DNA of 64,000 nt from positions 992,001-1,056,000 of the forward strand of contig JAKULF010000006.1 in assembly GCA_022661535.1 (NCBI GenBank). Reading direction: 5' to 3'. The position numbers and the translations under genes were made by a program. The notes under the pieces were generated by a model. It searched no databases, was not told the origin of the DNA, and saw nothing but the letters and a program-made list of their open reading frames with translations. Positions 1 to 11,900 of the stretch are shown in pieces. This stretch comes from Eutypa lata (lineage: Eukaryota; Ascomycota; Sordariomycetes; Xylariales; Diatrypaceae). Each line of letters starts with the position of its first letter. The stretch's first letter is position 1.

Positions 1-894
1 GAGACGGTTCACGGAAGAGAAAGAAGCCCATCTACCGCTGCAATCTCGATTCCACTAGTCAGGCTACGGTATAAACAGTCACGAGTCATTAGACAGTTAA
101 GAGACGTTTCGAAAATTCGTCGAGGGGTGCATAGACAGACGCCACCCGTTTCGAGGTAATATTAGTTGAAAAAGCACGCGTCGTCTTTTCTTTACCAAAA
201 AAACTAACCTCTTACGTCTTCTCTTTCCAACAAACTGCCCAAGAACCCCGTCGTCATTGGACAGACAGAACTGCCCGTCAAATCGGACACCCCTGGACGA
301 CCCTGGGTAGCGAGAGCGGCCCCTCCCACCCAAAGTGCTGGATCCCGTCTCCAGTTACCTACCTACCCGATCTTAGATCTTATTAATAGTAAGGATCGGC
401 ATGGTGAGCAGTCAGCCATCAACTCCGCTTCCGCCTCTCTCTCTCTCTCTCTCTCAACGACCAGCCTTGCGACCTTCGATCATATTATATACTGTCAGCT
501 TCTTTCTTTACACCTTCCACTAGTGTCCTCGAAGGTTTCCCCCCTTCAGTGCTCAACGCCAACAGTGAAATTGCGGATACTCTGTCGCCGTCGTTCTTGT
601 TGTCGGTATTAAAGCTAGTAGTACTATATTACGTCAATGCCTACCAACTCTTCCACGGTAAAGAGCATTGACACTTACAACATCCTGTTAAAGCACGGTA
701 GCCTCGCCACGCCTACCGAGACGCCGTATCCCCTCACAAAGATATCCCATGTGTTAAGACATGGACGCTAAGTCATAACAGCCTCCAGGGGCCCTCCGTG
801 AACGTGCTATCATACGCAGACATAAAAAGAAGCAAGAAAGAAAGGAAAAACCAGTCCGTTACTAGACGTACGTAACCTTGTAATACCATCATCC
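1..894. other. upstream region of phosphate transporter
   Basis: There is no gene I can support here. A CT dinucleotide tract lies at about 433-455, and the region just upstream of 895 is A-rich, as expected for a fungal 5' leader. It most likely holds the promoter and leader of the phosphate transporter gene. Confidence 0.5.
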
Positions 895-1329
895 ATGATG
901 GAGATGCTACCCGAGCCGATGACTCCGGTCACCTACGAGCGAACCTACGGCGGCAACCGCGCCTTCCACAACTTCTTCAACGACTTCAGCCACATCCAGG
1001 ACCCGAACCTGCGGCGGCGGCTCGCCCTGTCCGAGATCGACAAGATCCCCTTCGGGCTGTACCACGTGCGGGCCGTCCTCGTGGCCGGGATCGGCTTCTT
1101 CCTGGACTCGTACGACATCTTCGCCATCAACCTCATCACCATGCTGCTCGGCGTCGTGTTCTGGCACGGCGCCCCCGCCGACGCCGCGAACGGGTACGGC
1201 GGAAACTATGGGACGCTGCCGACCCCCGTCGCCACCACGCTGAAGGCATCCACGAGTGCCGGGATCGTGATTGGACAGGTACTGTTTGGTTGGCTGGCGG
1301 ATGTGTACGGCCGCCGGCGAATGTGTAAG

Positions 1330-1397
<68 letters not shown>

Positions 1398-3597
1398 GAC
1401 CTACCTATGATAGGGGGCCGTCACCCTTACCAAGAACTGGACTTCCAGTCGCAAAGATTGGTTCGCACATTTATCTATTGGATAACATTTTGCTAATCCC
1501 ACGAATCACAGACGGAATCGAGCTAATCCTGATCGTCTTCTCTACGCTAGCGTGCTGTCTCACCGCCGCCAGCCAAGCCGTGAGTGCCACAGGGCTCATG
1601 ACCTTCTGGAGGGTGATGATGGGGTAAGTGTTCTTCCCATATACCTACACATATATAGATGATATCCCACCCTACCTACCTATGCAGAATATCATTTGGC
1701 TTACCTAGCCGGACTTCAGCGTGGGTATAGGCGGAGACTACCCGCTGAGCTCGGTCATCACGTCGGAGTTCGCGCCGACGAGGTGGCGCGGTGCGATGAT
1801 GGCCGCCGTCTTCTCGATGCAGGGGTTCGGCCAGCTGCTCGCCGCCGTGGTGGCACTGGTGGTCACGGTAGCCTTCAGCGACGCCTTCAGCAACGCGGCG
1901 GGCGTGGACCAGTGCGACTACCGCTGCCAGGTCGCCGCCGACCGGTGCTGGCGCATCATCGTCGGCGTCGGAGCCCTGCCCGCCTGCTTCGCCTTGTACT
2001 ACCGGATCACGATCCCCGAGACGCCGCGGTACACCTTCGAGGTCGCCAAGGATGTCGAGAAGGCCTCCGCCGACATCAAAGCCTACATGGCGAGCCAGTC
2101 AGAGGGAGAGGTCGATGAAATCAAGCAGGCAAGGATGAAGAAAGTGGCATCGCCGGCGCTCAATGTCCCCTCGGCCTCTTGGTTCGACCTCTTCAGTTAC
2201 TTCAGACAGTGGAGGAATATGAAGGTCCTCATTGGAACCACCATGTCGTGGTTTTTCCTGGTAAGATAACAACCACCACGGTTTAGCACGCCCTAGATAG
2301 ATAGGGCACACATACTCACGCGTGCAATCTTCCGCCCCTATCTAGGACCTAGCGTTCTACGGCCTAGGCCTAAACAACCACATCGTGCTGCAGGCGATCG
2401 GGTACGCGGACGGCGCCAACCTCTACGAGATGCTGTACAACGGCGCGGTGGGGACGATCATCCTCGTGGTGGCGGGGTCGCTCCCGGGGTACTGGACGGC
2501 GGTCGTGACGATCGACACGCTGGGGCGCCGCAACCTGCAGGTGTTCGGGTTCCTGCTGCTGACGGTGATCTTCTGCGTGCTGGGGTTCGCGTACCACCGC
2601 CTGGGCCAGACGTCGCTGCTCGCGCTCTACATCGTCGCCAACTTCTTCTTCAACTGGGGGCCCAACACCACCACCTTCATCGTCCCCGGCGAGTGCTTCC
2701 CGACCCGCTACCGCTCGACGGGCCACGGCCTGTCGGCCGCCATGGGCAAGATTGGCGCCATCATCGCCCAGGTCATCTCGACGCCGCTGCTGGCCAAGGG
2801 GGCCCCGAGCGACTGCCGCGACAATGGCGGGACCTCCTGCTCGCCGTGGATAGACCGGTTGATGCAGGTGAGCAGCATCACTTCATCTCCTTCTAGCTAA
2901 AACACACATATACCGAATACTGGGATCACATTTGATGAATTCCAGAGCACTTTCACTGACTCTTGAAAAATCTCCTAAAACATAGATATTCGCGCTCTTC
3001 ATGCTTCTTGGATTCTTCGTATCGCTCCTCATCCCCGAGACGAAAGGCATCACGCTCGAGGAGCTCGCCGGCGAAGAACCCACGTCGTACGACTCCGGGC
3101 GAAACGGCAGCATTGGCGCATCGCCGCCGGTGCGGCCCTGGTGGCTCCGGTTCTTCCGCGGGGGCCAGCCGGCCGGGTTCTTCATCTCGCGGCACAGGCG
3201 CGCCTCGTCTGGAGGAGGAGGAATGGTAGGCGGGGGTGTCGTCGGCGGACGAAGCCCCCGCGTCGACATCATGGCGAGTCCCGAGCTGGCGGCACAGCAG
3301 CAGCGCTTGCGGGAAGAGGCGAAGAGGGCGAGGATGAATGGAAGGAGGTTGAGGTGGAAAGGGGGAGGTGGTAGTGGTGGTAGTGGTAGTGGTTTGTGGA
3401 GGAAGACGAAACGCCCGGAGAGCGGAGAGAGTCGCGGGTATGCGGCTAGCTCGGTAGGTTCGACAGCTGGTATGATGCCCGAGCATACGGGCGTGCTTCC
3501 GGGTTGGGGCGTCGGGTGGGGACGCGTGGATAGAGGCGGCAATCCGATCGCGATGGAGAATATACGACTTCAGGATGTGGGGAGTCTTTTGAGGTGA
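895..3597 (+). CDS. inorganic phosphate:H+ symporter, PHO84-type (MFS, PHS family)
   Basis: High-affinity plasma-membrane phosphate uptake is inferred from strong resemblance to fungal PHO84 proteins. Five exons are read: 895-1324, 1512-1623, 1720-2260, 2346-2867 and 2986-3597 (738 residues). All phases agree and the donors are GTAAGT, GTAAGT, GTAAGA and GTGAGC. Visible family signatures are DSYDIFAINL in the first membrane segment, the MFS loop GWLADVYGRRRMYG joined across intron 1, GVGIGGDYPLSS joined across intron 2, DLAFYGLGLNN at the exon 3/4 junction, and the PETKG motif after the last membrane segment. The protein is longer than the usual 570-600 residues because a Gly/Arg-rich tail of roughly 180 residues follows PETKG; exon 5 is open to its stop, so the tail is encoded as read. 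The start at 895 is the first Met; a second Met is adjacent. Intron 1 carries a long TCA microsatellite. Confidence 0.93.
1330..1398 (+). repeat. (TCA)n microsatellite inside intron 1
   Basis: About 22 uninterrupted TCA units start immediately after the GTAAGT donor of the first intron of the phosphate transporter. If the intron were retained, the tract would read as a long serine run followed by a stop at about 1410. It makes this intron longer (187 bp) than the others in the gene. Confidence 0.95.
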
Positions 3598-6366
3598 GAT
3601 GTGGGGCGTGGTTGATTGTTTGTAAGCACTCAATATGATGGGGGGAAAGAAGGAGGAAGGAGAGGGAAGAGAGAAAAACCAGTACGGAAGAGAAGCATGA
3701 GGTCATGGTCATTATGGGTATTGATTCAAAAACAGATATGTGGTTAGCGCGGCGCAAGGAATGGCATGGGATAGGATGGGATGGGATGGGATGGTATCTT
3801 GGGAGGTTCATGTCGTTCTTTGATACCTGATGTGTTTTAGACAGCTTTTATGTACCTACTGCTGACTTGCAGTATCCAAGCTAGTTATTTTGTTCATAGA
3901 ATCACCCAGCAATGGTTTCTGACAGTGCAAGTCCAGAGGCCGTGCCTGATTGAGTATGCATTGTACAGATGTCATCCACCCGCCGGTGAAAAAAAGAATG
4001 AAGCTAATCTAAGCTTCGTCGTTCGTCGGGGTTGTAATATCTTCTGTTGCATACCCACCCACCTACAAATTCTGTCTACGTCGTGCTGACGCCGATTGGA
4101 CTGAAGGTCTTGAGGTCTCCATATTTGAAATATCACCCTCTATATCAAACAGATAGACTATTACCTTGGGAGCGGTTAAGAAATATGTCTGTGTATTCAA
4201 GCGGGGGATTAAAATTCATCATGAATCTAATAGTAGTTAGGAAGTTAAATTCGCAAATCTCGTCCACCTCGCGAGTTCCACGTCGTAGGTACCATTTGAT
4301 GATCATCCACGACCATCATCCGTATACGAAGGCATCCTTTCCTAAGCTACCAGTAGTCGCATCTATGTCTTGGGTATTGTACATAGATATAAATTCCTAC
4401 ATATACCTACCTACACGAAGTAATGCATGCTAGTATTAGCAAGCAGGCTATATTGCCTACTTTTATAGCTGTTGGCGCTAAGGGATGCTTAGGCAAGTGG
4501 GCAGCCAGGGTAAAGAAGTCCTTCAAAATAACTTATGAATATTGTAGAATAAGTACTTAAGGTACTACTCGATGTAGTAAACCAAAGTGATCAGAGATTA
4601 GACTTATGATTAAAACTCACTAGTACAGTTATCATTCCCGTCTTCATTTCGATTTGATGGGTGGACATCCTACAATTCATTCCACCGTGATCCTCCATCG
4701 AATACCTACCTACTTAGTTATCTAGACGGCGTCGCTGGACAGTTTCCTAGCTTACCTAGGTACTTGGGTATCCGAGTTTGATGAGCCATAGACAGACGGC
4801 ACAGGCAGCGTAGATAAGTAATCGTAGAGCACAGGAGCTTTCAACAATCATACACAGCACGCGACGAAAAAAAAACTATCATAACAGATGATTACCCTTA
4901 CCAAGGGACGCTTTGATTGTTTCATCTCAGGTAAGTACCTGTCGTATGGGGAAGCAGAAGTAGCGAACCCGAGCGGCCCGCACCCCGGTGACCTAGATGG
5001 CGGACCGAACCACGTTGTTGGTATAGTGCCAAGGCCGCGATTTAAATTACGCACAGTATCAATAAGCTGCAATTACCACTGGGGGATTTCCTCCGCCCCA
5101 AGCCCCCCCCCCTTCCCCCCAGTTGCAATGCAACCACACACTTCTTGGAACTGGGGGATATCACCAAAGAACATGTACGTTATTGCATGAGGATCTGCAA
5201 AGCGGTTGGTCCTCAGCCCTGGACAAACCAATATTCGGTGGTAGAGTGACAACGACGGTCTTTCTGGGCAAACCGCTAACATGTGTACCTAGTAGTTACA
5301 TGTAGTGAGTGAGTGTAGTCACCTGCCTAGGCCATTGGTAATTACGTAGCATAAATTCACTTATGTTTAAGTTCGTGTGATGAATTGATCCACCATTGTA
5401 AAGGAGCCATTGTAAACACAATATTTGACAAGTAATACCTAGATTTCATATAGTCAGTTTTCTGGGGAAAGGATTTCACTTCGTTGCTAAGCACGAACTT
5501 AATAACATATCTTTTAAGAATAACCATGCGGTACTCGCCGTTAGGGATTCCAGTGCCAGGCTTTGTGGCATACGCAAAACCGTGTAGTACATATCAGGAA
5601 GAGACTTGTTATATGTGCAGTGATCCTTACATATATCTGCGGTTATTACTATCTAGACTTCCTCGTACAGCTTAGGGCTATGTAAATACGCTTTGGTCAA
5701 TGATATCAAATGTGTTTGTTGCAGCCGTAGTGTAGATGATGTTATTATATACGTTGTTATAGAGGAAACATTACCTAGAGAAGCACACCGCTGTTTTACT
5801 CTAAGTCCATCTTATGAAACCATAATATAATTATTACACTAAATAGAACTGGTATGCTTAGCACGTTTTCACTCTAGCCAGGTCTATATCGGTGTATCTG
5901 TAGAGGTCACTACGGGAATGGCGGAATAGCCATTACAGAAATAGTATCAAGATCACGAAAGAAAAGGTGAATCCCCTGAAATGAAATACCCCTTGTACCT
6001 AAGGGGCCTCAAAAGTCTGAAGACGAAATGAGGGGCCGGGGGAAGGCACTTGTTCTCTTCTATATTCAACAATTCAGGTTTTCCTTGGACCACCACGATA
6101 TAAGATGATGCTTCACGCTCTTGTAAAGCCACGACTATGTTCAAAAGGAGGCAAAAATGGACAATTCGAACAATATACAGTTCCACTGGAATTAATCAAA
6201 TTAAGCGATCTGATGCCGTTATAGGTCTGTCTATACATAGTTGTACAATATAAAATTACCATCTGCTCTGGCTGCACTAGCACGTTCCTTCCAACAATAG
6301 CCGTGATAATGCACTGCCTAGTGATCCTCGAGAGAATGTGTTTCCATCAACCCCTTTCCTGCCATA
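3598..6366. other. AT-rich intergenic region
   Basis: I see no supportable gene in this 2.8 kb. It holds an (ATGGG)n tract at about 3763-3793, a C-rich run near 5106-5121, and many short TACCTA/TAGGTA tracts. The first few hundred bases are likely the 3' UTR of the phosphate transporter. Open frames here are short and show no family motifs. Confidence 0.5.
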
Positions 6367-7452
6367 TCATTCTCGTTGTATATTATACCCAGCCAGTTCC
6401 TGGGGAGTTCTAGGACTATCATCCAATTCACTTGGCGGCACACCAGTATACTGTCCGTATTCAGTCTGGTCCTGGGGCTTGGCTGCGGGCGGGTGGTAAT
6501 ATTCCGTGGGTAGCATCTGCTGTGTCGTGGGTGGTAGCTCGTGATGTACGATATTATTAGGCTGGTGCTGGCTCAGCAGCAACTTGTCCGTCTTCCGCAA
6601 CCTGAAAATAAGATAAAGAACCGCTGCGACCAGCGCCACTCCAAGTACAGCTCCAACTCCAATACCGGCTTTGGCACCAGTGGTCAGTGTTGCAGGTGAA
6701 GTCTCCGATGTGCTGCTAGCGGGAATGCCGGTTGCTTCCAGGGAAGGAGAAATCGTGGCGGATGTTGTGCTTGCTAATACTGAGCTGGTTGGTGCCGTTG
6801 CTGATGATCCTGTGTCAGATGCTGCCGTTGTTGTCGATGATGCAGTTTCTGCTAAAATTGATGATGATGTTGATGTTGTTGCTGCTGTGCTTGATGATGA
6901 AGACTGCCCTGCAATGACCACAAATCTGTTCCGGTCATCATCCCACCTAGCCGTGACAACCGGATCTGAAGGCAGTACCGAAAATCGCCCAACACCTCTA
7001 TCGCAACAGTTTACAGTGTGGTCGCAGCAATAAGACGTATCGTCATTTGTTACGTTGGCGCACGAGATCAAGTCTATCCCGCCAGTCATCGCACCTTAAG
7101 TTCGACATTGTTCAAGTTAGCGACCCAGTCCGTACTTGAGTGTTATATTCCTACAATTGTAAGGTAAATGGAAAGATGCAAACTGACTTAGACAATAAGA
7201 AGCACAGCCACTCCAGTTTTCGTCCGAACAAGACCCTCGAATTACATTCCCATCTGGACTTTGGCACAGGCCGTTCGAAAGACAGCTGGCACCGAGACTT
7301 CCGCCACAGCAGTTGCTTGAGTCCGCGTCTTCATCGCATGGGAAGTCGGGAGCCTCGTCGCCATTGGGGAAGTAACACTGATTGATAACGGCATGAGAAG
7401 GGCTGAATAGAAGGAAAATCCATAACGAAAATAAATACAGGAGCCTCGCCAT
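6367..7452 (-). CDS. secreted-domain, Ser/Thr-stalk, single-pass membrane protein (hypothetical)
   Basis: A two-exon gene on the minus strand: exon 1 7155-7452 and exon 2 6367-7094, 341 residues. The 60 bp intron has a GTAGGA donor, a CTAAC branch site and an AAG acceptor, and restores a continuous Cys-rich domain. Layout: a signal peptide (residues 1 to about 21, MARLLYLFSLWIFLLF), a Cys-rich ectodomain with paired cysteines (SSNCCGG, SYCCD, NCCDRGVGRF), a long Ser/Thr/Ala stalk, one transmembrane helix (near AGIGVGAVLGVALVAAVLYL), then a basic, Pro/Tyr/Gln-rich cytoplasmic tail. This layout recurs in many fungal cell-surface proteins of unknown role, including WSC/Mid2-type sensors, but I see no named catalytic domain. 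A cell-wall or surface-sensing role is only inferred. Confidence 0.8.
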
Positions 7453-8888
7453 CCTGTTGAGTTGATGCTAGGTCTTACGCAGTGAATAAATCCACGAGTT
7501 GTCAAGAACATTTGTGTTTAAAGAGTGAACTTGGAAGCAAGGCTTCGATTGATTGATTGATTGATTGATTAACTGGCAATAGCCCATCGTTGTTGATAGC
7601 CACGATGAATGAGTTTGGGAATACCCCGTATTACTGTTTTACTACTATCCTCTTCGGATTCCTGGCCGGTGCCTAGGAGGAAAGAGAGCACCACCCCCTG
7701 AACAGCTCCCTGAACAGCATTATTGATCATCTACCTTTACGAAACCAGCATAGAGATAGTACGTCGTGACAGGCTCTTTTGGACCTTTGGATAGGTAGAC
7801 TAGGGGCTAAACCACTAATCAACGACTCCTAAGAAATACCATGCATGTCTTCGAACCAACAGACATATGTGAAGCGCATGGGTCCCTGGGAAGTCCGTGA
7901 AAATAACTACCTAGGTAACTATCCCGTTCATCTGTAGTTAGGTGACGGATCATGAAACGCAGACAATTTAGGTAAGTATTTGTTAGCAGCTTTTCTAACC
8001 AGGTCGCAAACCAATTAGAATTTCCTTCAAACTCCAACGCGATACACCGGACAATAGTTTAAATCGATATTCACGAATACTCGCCCATCTCACCTGTGAA
8101 TTCTTGCCGACCTATCAAGGTGGTAGGTATGTTTGTTCATCCACCCGCAGTTCCGGGTATATTACCCAGAGCTGCCAGACTAGTAAGGCTCTGTGCGACT
8201 TTTGGCGGGTGAACGCTTTTGGCTTAGTGGCATATTTGCCGCGTAACATCTACGTGGTTGCATACGAATCCCTGCATACAGTGCATGCCATACCACGATT
8301 GTTCGTCGAGCATGATTGGACGAAGGTTACCTTGCCTTTTTCAGCCCTGATTCGTGGAGGGTCTATGAGGGAGGGGTTAGGATGGTGTCTAGTAGGTAAG
8401 TAAGTACGTTCGTTGAGGTGAAGAATTTGTAAATCAAGAGCGAAGAAAAAAAAAAGGAACAAATGCTACATATATCCTCAAAGAAATATGGCTAGTGGCA
8501 TGTACATGGTTTGTTTGTTAATTATGGCATGTAGCTCTAAGGGGGAGACAAGTAAGATGGAACTCCGGTGAGGATGGATGGGGAAACGAACCCTGTTCTA
8601 AAGATAACCTCCTATGGGGCTCCAACGCAAGCAACTAACTGCATATTCTCAGAGGCGCTAATTACATACCTTGTGTGATGTTGGGGGCATTAGCCCTGTT
8701 TCTGTCACCTCTTAATGATATTAATATTTCTCTTTTGATCTTTTCAGATCACGTTCTGCGTCGGTATTCTACTCTGTTACGTCCGTCTCTTTTCCGGGGA
8801 TTGTATTGTATTCTCCTAGAGTTTCATTCTTACCCCCTTCACAGCCAGCACTGAGAAAAACGATAGATTTCCGATACCAAATAGAAGA
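7453..8888. other. intergenic, divergent promoters
   Basis: This space separates the membrane protein gene (minus) from the GT32 gene (plus) and so holds both promoters. A GATT tetranucleotide tract lies at about 7546-7570. I see no gene. Confidence 0.5.
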
Positions 8889-9933
8889 ATGAACGAGTCT
8901 GTATTCACATCTTTTCTGAAGATGCCCCGGAAAGCACTATGCTTCGGTGGGGCAAGTCTTATTTTAACTATTTTCCTTCTAAGTCGATACTCACCTAATT
9001 ATTTGATACAAGACCCATCTTCATATAGTTAGTAAAGACATTGTGATGTATAAGTCTATATGGTACATCGAACTGACCTTTCCATCAGTAGCGCCTATCA
9101 CAACAACGCCCCCATCTACTAGTGATGGTGATGATGACGTGCCTATCCACTTGCGAGACTTCCCTAAGAAGATATGGCAAAGTTGGAAAGACGATTCGGA
9201 GGATCCCACGGACCGGACCGTCGGATTCCCGCATGAGTGGCGGGCTGTCAACCCGGAGCATCGTTATGAACGCCTCACCGACGATAATATCGACACGTAC
9301 GTCCAGCACAACTTCCCCGATATTTACGACCTTTTCTCGAAAGTGACGGACAACATATTGCGGGCCGACTTTTTGAGATACCTGGTCATGTTCCAAGAAG
9401 GGGGCGTGTGGGCAGACATCGACGTATTCCCTCATCAGCCCATCGTTTCCTGGATTCCAGAGCAGTACAGGAACTCGACGAACCTCGTCGTCGGGATTGA
9501 GAATGACCACCACAAGAAGCCGATATGGCCTAACCTGCCGTATTCCGTCCAGCTCTGCCAATACACCATCTTAGCCAAGCCAAACCACCCAGCTCTGCTG
9601 GCGCTCGTTGACCAAGTGGGCCAAAACCTCGACAAGTTGCTGCAGTCGAAACCCCCTGGGGAACACATCACGTTTGAGGATGTCATGGCTACGACGGGAC
9701 CATTTGCTTTTACTAAAGCCCTCATGGAGCATTTCGCAGAGGTCACCGGCATCGAGCATACTGGGGATAGAATGGACAGGCTGAAAGAGCCTGTTTTAAT
9801 CGGTGATGTCCTAGTATTGCCTAAGGATAGCTTTGGGTGGCTGCCCCATGAGAAGACACATGAGAAAGGAGATCCCTCGATACTTGTTGAGCACCTCTTC
9901 ATCGGATCATGGCGCGACGGCCACCCCGGCTAA
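8889..9933 (+). CDS. glycosyltransferase family 32 (OCH1/capsular-type), type II membrane protein
   Basis: A nucleotide-sugar-dependent glycosyltransferase, probably acting in the Golgi on glycans. Two exons: 8889-9027 and 9089-9933 (327 residues). The 61 bp intron has a GTTAGT donor, a CTGAC branch site and a CAG acceptor, in matching phase. Exon 1 is short and ends near a TAG in its own frame. It encodes a basic N-terminus plus a hydrophobic anchor at about residues 15-32 (KALCFGGASLILTIFLLS), which gives the type II topology expected of GT32 enzymes. Exon 2 holds the family core: PKKIWQSWK, the region RADFLRYLVMFQEGGVWADID with the DXD metal/sugar-nucleotide motif at residues 156-158, and a C-terminal His-containing segment. 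Starting instead at the Met at 9043 would lose the anchor and begin inside the intron. The donor sugar and acceptor cannot be told from sequence. Confidence 0.9.
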
Positions 9934-11207
9934 TCATGTATTATATTGGGAAGCGTTGTACTCTTAGCCTTGCTGTTCTTCATTTATAATATACCCCCTT
10001 CCAAGTTCTATTGTCATCTCGCTACCTACGGCTCGATAACCGTTTTCCAATGACCAAGGAAAAAAGATGCCACGTCTGTGCTAGTTAGTGAAACCTAATT
10101 CAAGGAACTGCACGAGGAATTTCACACAGTCTAATTAGTTATCTGTCAATCGGGTTGTCATAGGTCAGTCTCATTTGGCTCAAAGTTAACTTTGCAGCTT
10201 CTGCTTTTAAAACCAATCATCGAGAGGAAACAAATCGCCTTCAACGCCAAACACTCGGGTGTTTTGCGACCGCCACAGGCAAGGCACTATCAAAATCAGA
10301 CAAGGCAGACGCGATGACCAGCGTTCTGTCGCTAGGACCAAGGCAATATACTGGCCGATGCTGCTAGACCCTAGCCTTTCACAGTCGGCTGCTGCACTGT
10401 AGATCAACCTGTGGTTATAAGGTTAAGATAGCTCGGCGTCAAAAGTACTAATTAGCTATAAACCCGCACGAGTTGTAATACACGGTCGCAATGAGTTTCC
10501 GGATGAAATAGATCAACGGCATTGAACGATCCACGATGACATGCTCCGAGCATCACGACGCACCCGAGACGTCGATCATGTAATACAACTATGGAGTTAT
10601 ATGTCAGCGACTAAATAAATGGCATTTACAGGCTTCTATGGTAACGCGGTGGGCGACGTTCTAATTCCTGGGCAATACAAGAGATCTCTCCAAATCGAAC
10701 GCAGATCGTGCACAAATCCGCCTATACTATTGAACGCGAAGCGGTCTCCAAGTCTTCAAATCATAATATTGGATGACTAATGTAGCTAAGCTACTGCCCC
10801 CTATAAACTCAGTTTCCATCTAATTGCCTTTTCGCATTTGCTACTATAATTCATCGTATAACATACTGGGTGAAGACCACTTCCTCACTGAGCGCAACGA
10901 TGGAGTCAAGTGAGAACCTACAGCAAGCTTCCGTAAATTGCAACGAGACATTATCATGGGATGAGTAAAATGAGGGTTTCCTCGGAGGCGATATAACCTC
11001 GATCTGATTGAAATTGAGCCTGCCGGCAAGGGACTTCTTATGGTATATAAGAAAGCATCTCCCCCAGCTGATAGAAGTCGTACAGACACTCTATAATACA
11101 GCACAAGAAACAAAGGCTTCTCCCTCGAAAACCACCAATCTAGAGTCATCTATCAAGTCTCTTCATCCAGTCGAAAAGTTAAACACCTCACCTCACCTCA
11201 CTTCACC
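9934..11207. other. intergenic region
   Basis: There is no gene I can support. A short minus-strand open frame at 10207-10407 has no recognised motif. The last 170 bp form the promoter and leader of the KP4-like gene. Confidence 0.45.
11044..11050 (+). promoter_or_regulatory. TATA-like box of KP4-like gene
   Basis: TATATAA lies about 160 bp upstream of the start codon at 11208, a plausible distance for a fungal TATA element plus leader. The call rests on position and sequence only. Confidence 0.35.
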
Positions 11208-11900
11208 ATGCGCTTCTCCCTACCGACACTCAGCCTCCGCGTCGCATCCCGCGCGGGTATTACCGCCGCGCTCGGCATCAACTGCCGGGGGTCGTCGAAC
11301 TGCGTGTTCTTCCACAAATCCGGACAACCCGAACCAGGAGGTAGCAGACAGCCTGAAGCAGGAGACTGCGGCGCATGTCGATAACGAGCGGTGGTACGAG
11401 AACGGTCAGCACATGGTATGCGTGGACGGCGAGGTCCGCGTCAATACTGGGCTCAAGATCATTACTAGTGCGAGTACCTACTTGCCTTCCAGAGGTATAT
11501 GATATACCACTGCCCCTCGACCCCCTATTTGTTGTGTTTCGGAAGTATATTCTTTTGCCAATGAGGGTTCTCTTGTTCCTAGAGCTCGATCTGGAACTTC
11601 TGAATCATCGCTAGATTACTTAAAATGAATATTACAATAAGCTGACTCTAGAACTCCCAGTACGGCAGCATATGTGCTTTTCTCCAAGGTACTGGCGGCC
11701 TCCCAGGTAGCGAGATCAAGACCCTGGCCGAGCACATCGTCGAGCACGACTGCGACGCCTGCGGCAGCGTCCCTGTCTACTTTGACCAGGGCGACAACGA
11801 CGTCAGCACCCACGGCCAATTGGCATTCAATTACGTCGACCGCACTACGGTGAATGATGGAGATTGCCGGAGTATCAAGGGGAAGTGCGAGTATGAGTAA
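11208..11900 (+). pseudogene. KP4-like killer-toxin-family protein, reading frame broken
   Basis: A small Cys-rich secreted protein of the KP4-like family, which fungal genomes carry as homologues of a virus-encoded toxin. From the Met at 11208 the first frame gives a short N-terminus that could act as a signal peptide, then the family start GINCRG. Downstream family features (a conserved Trp-Tyr block, a Cys near 11420, then a Cys-rich segment with CDACGSVPVY and a C-terminal NYV motif) lie in a different frame, so a frame break falls at about 11300-11330. An intron probably separates the middle from the final exon: an acceptor CCCAG at 11660, with a GCTGAC branch site, leads into the last exon at 11661-11900. 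The donor is uncertain. The gene would not give a full-length family protein as read. Either it is a pseudogene or the sequence has an indel error. Confidence 0.7.

Noticed and set aside
1136..1396. Poly-Met minus-strand frame
   Set aside because: It is only the complement of the (TCA)n microsatellite read as ATG codons.
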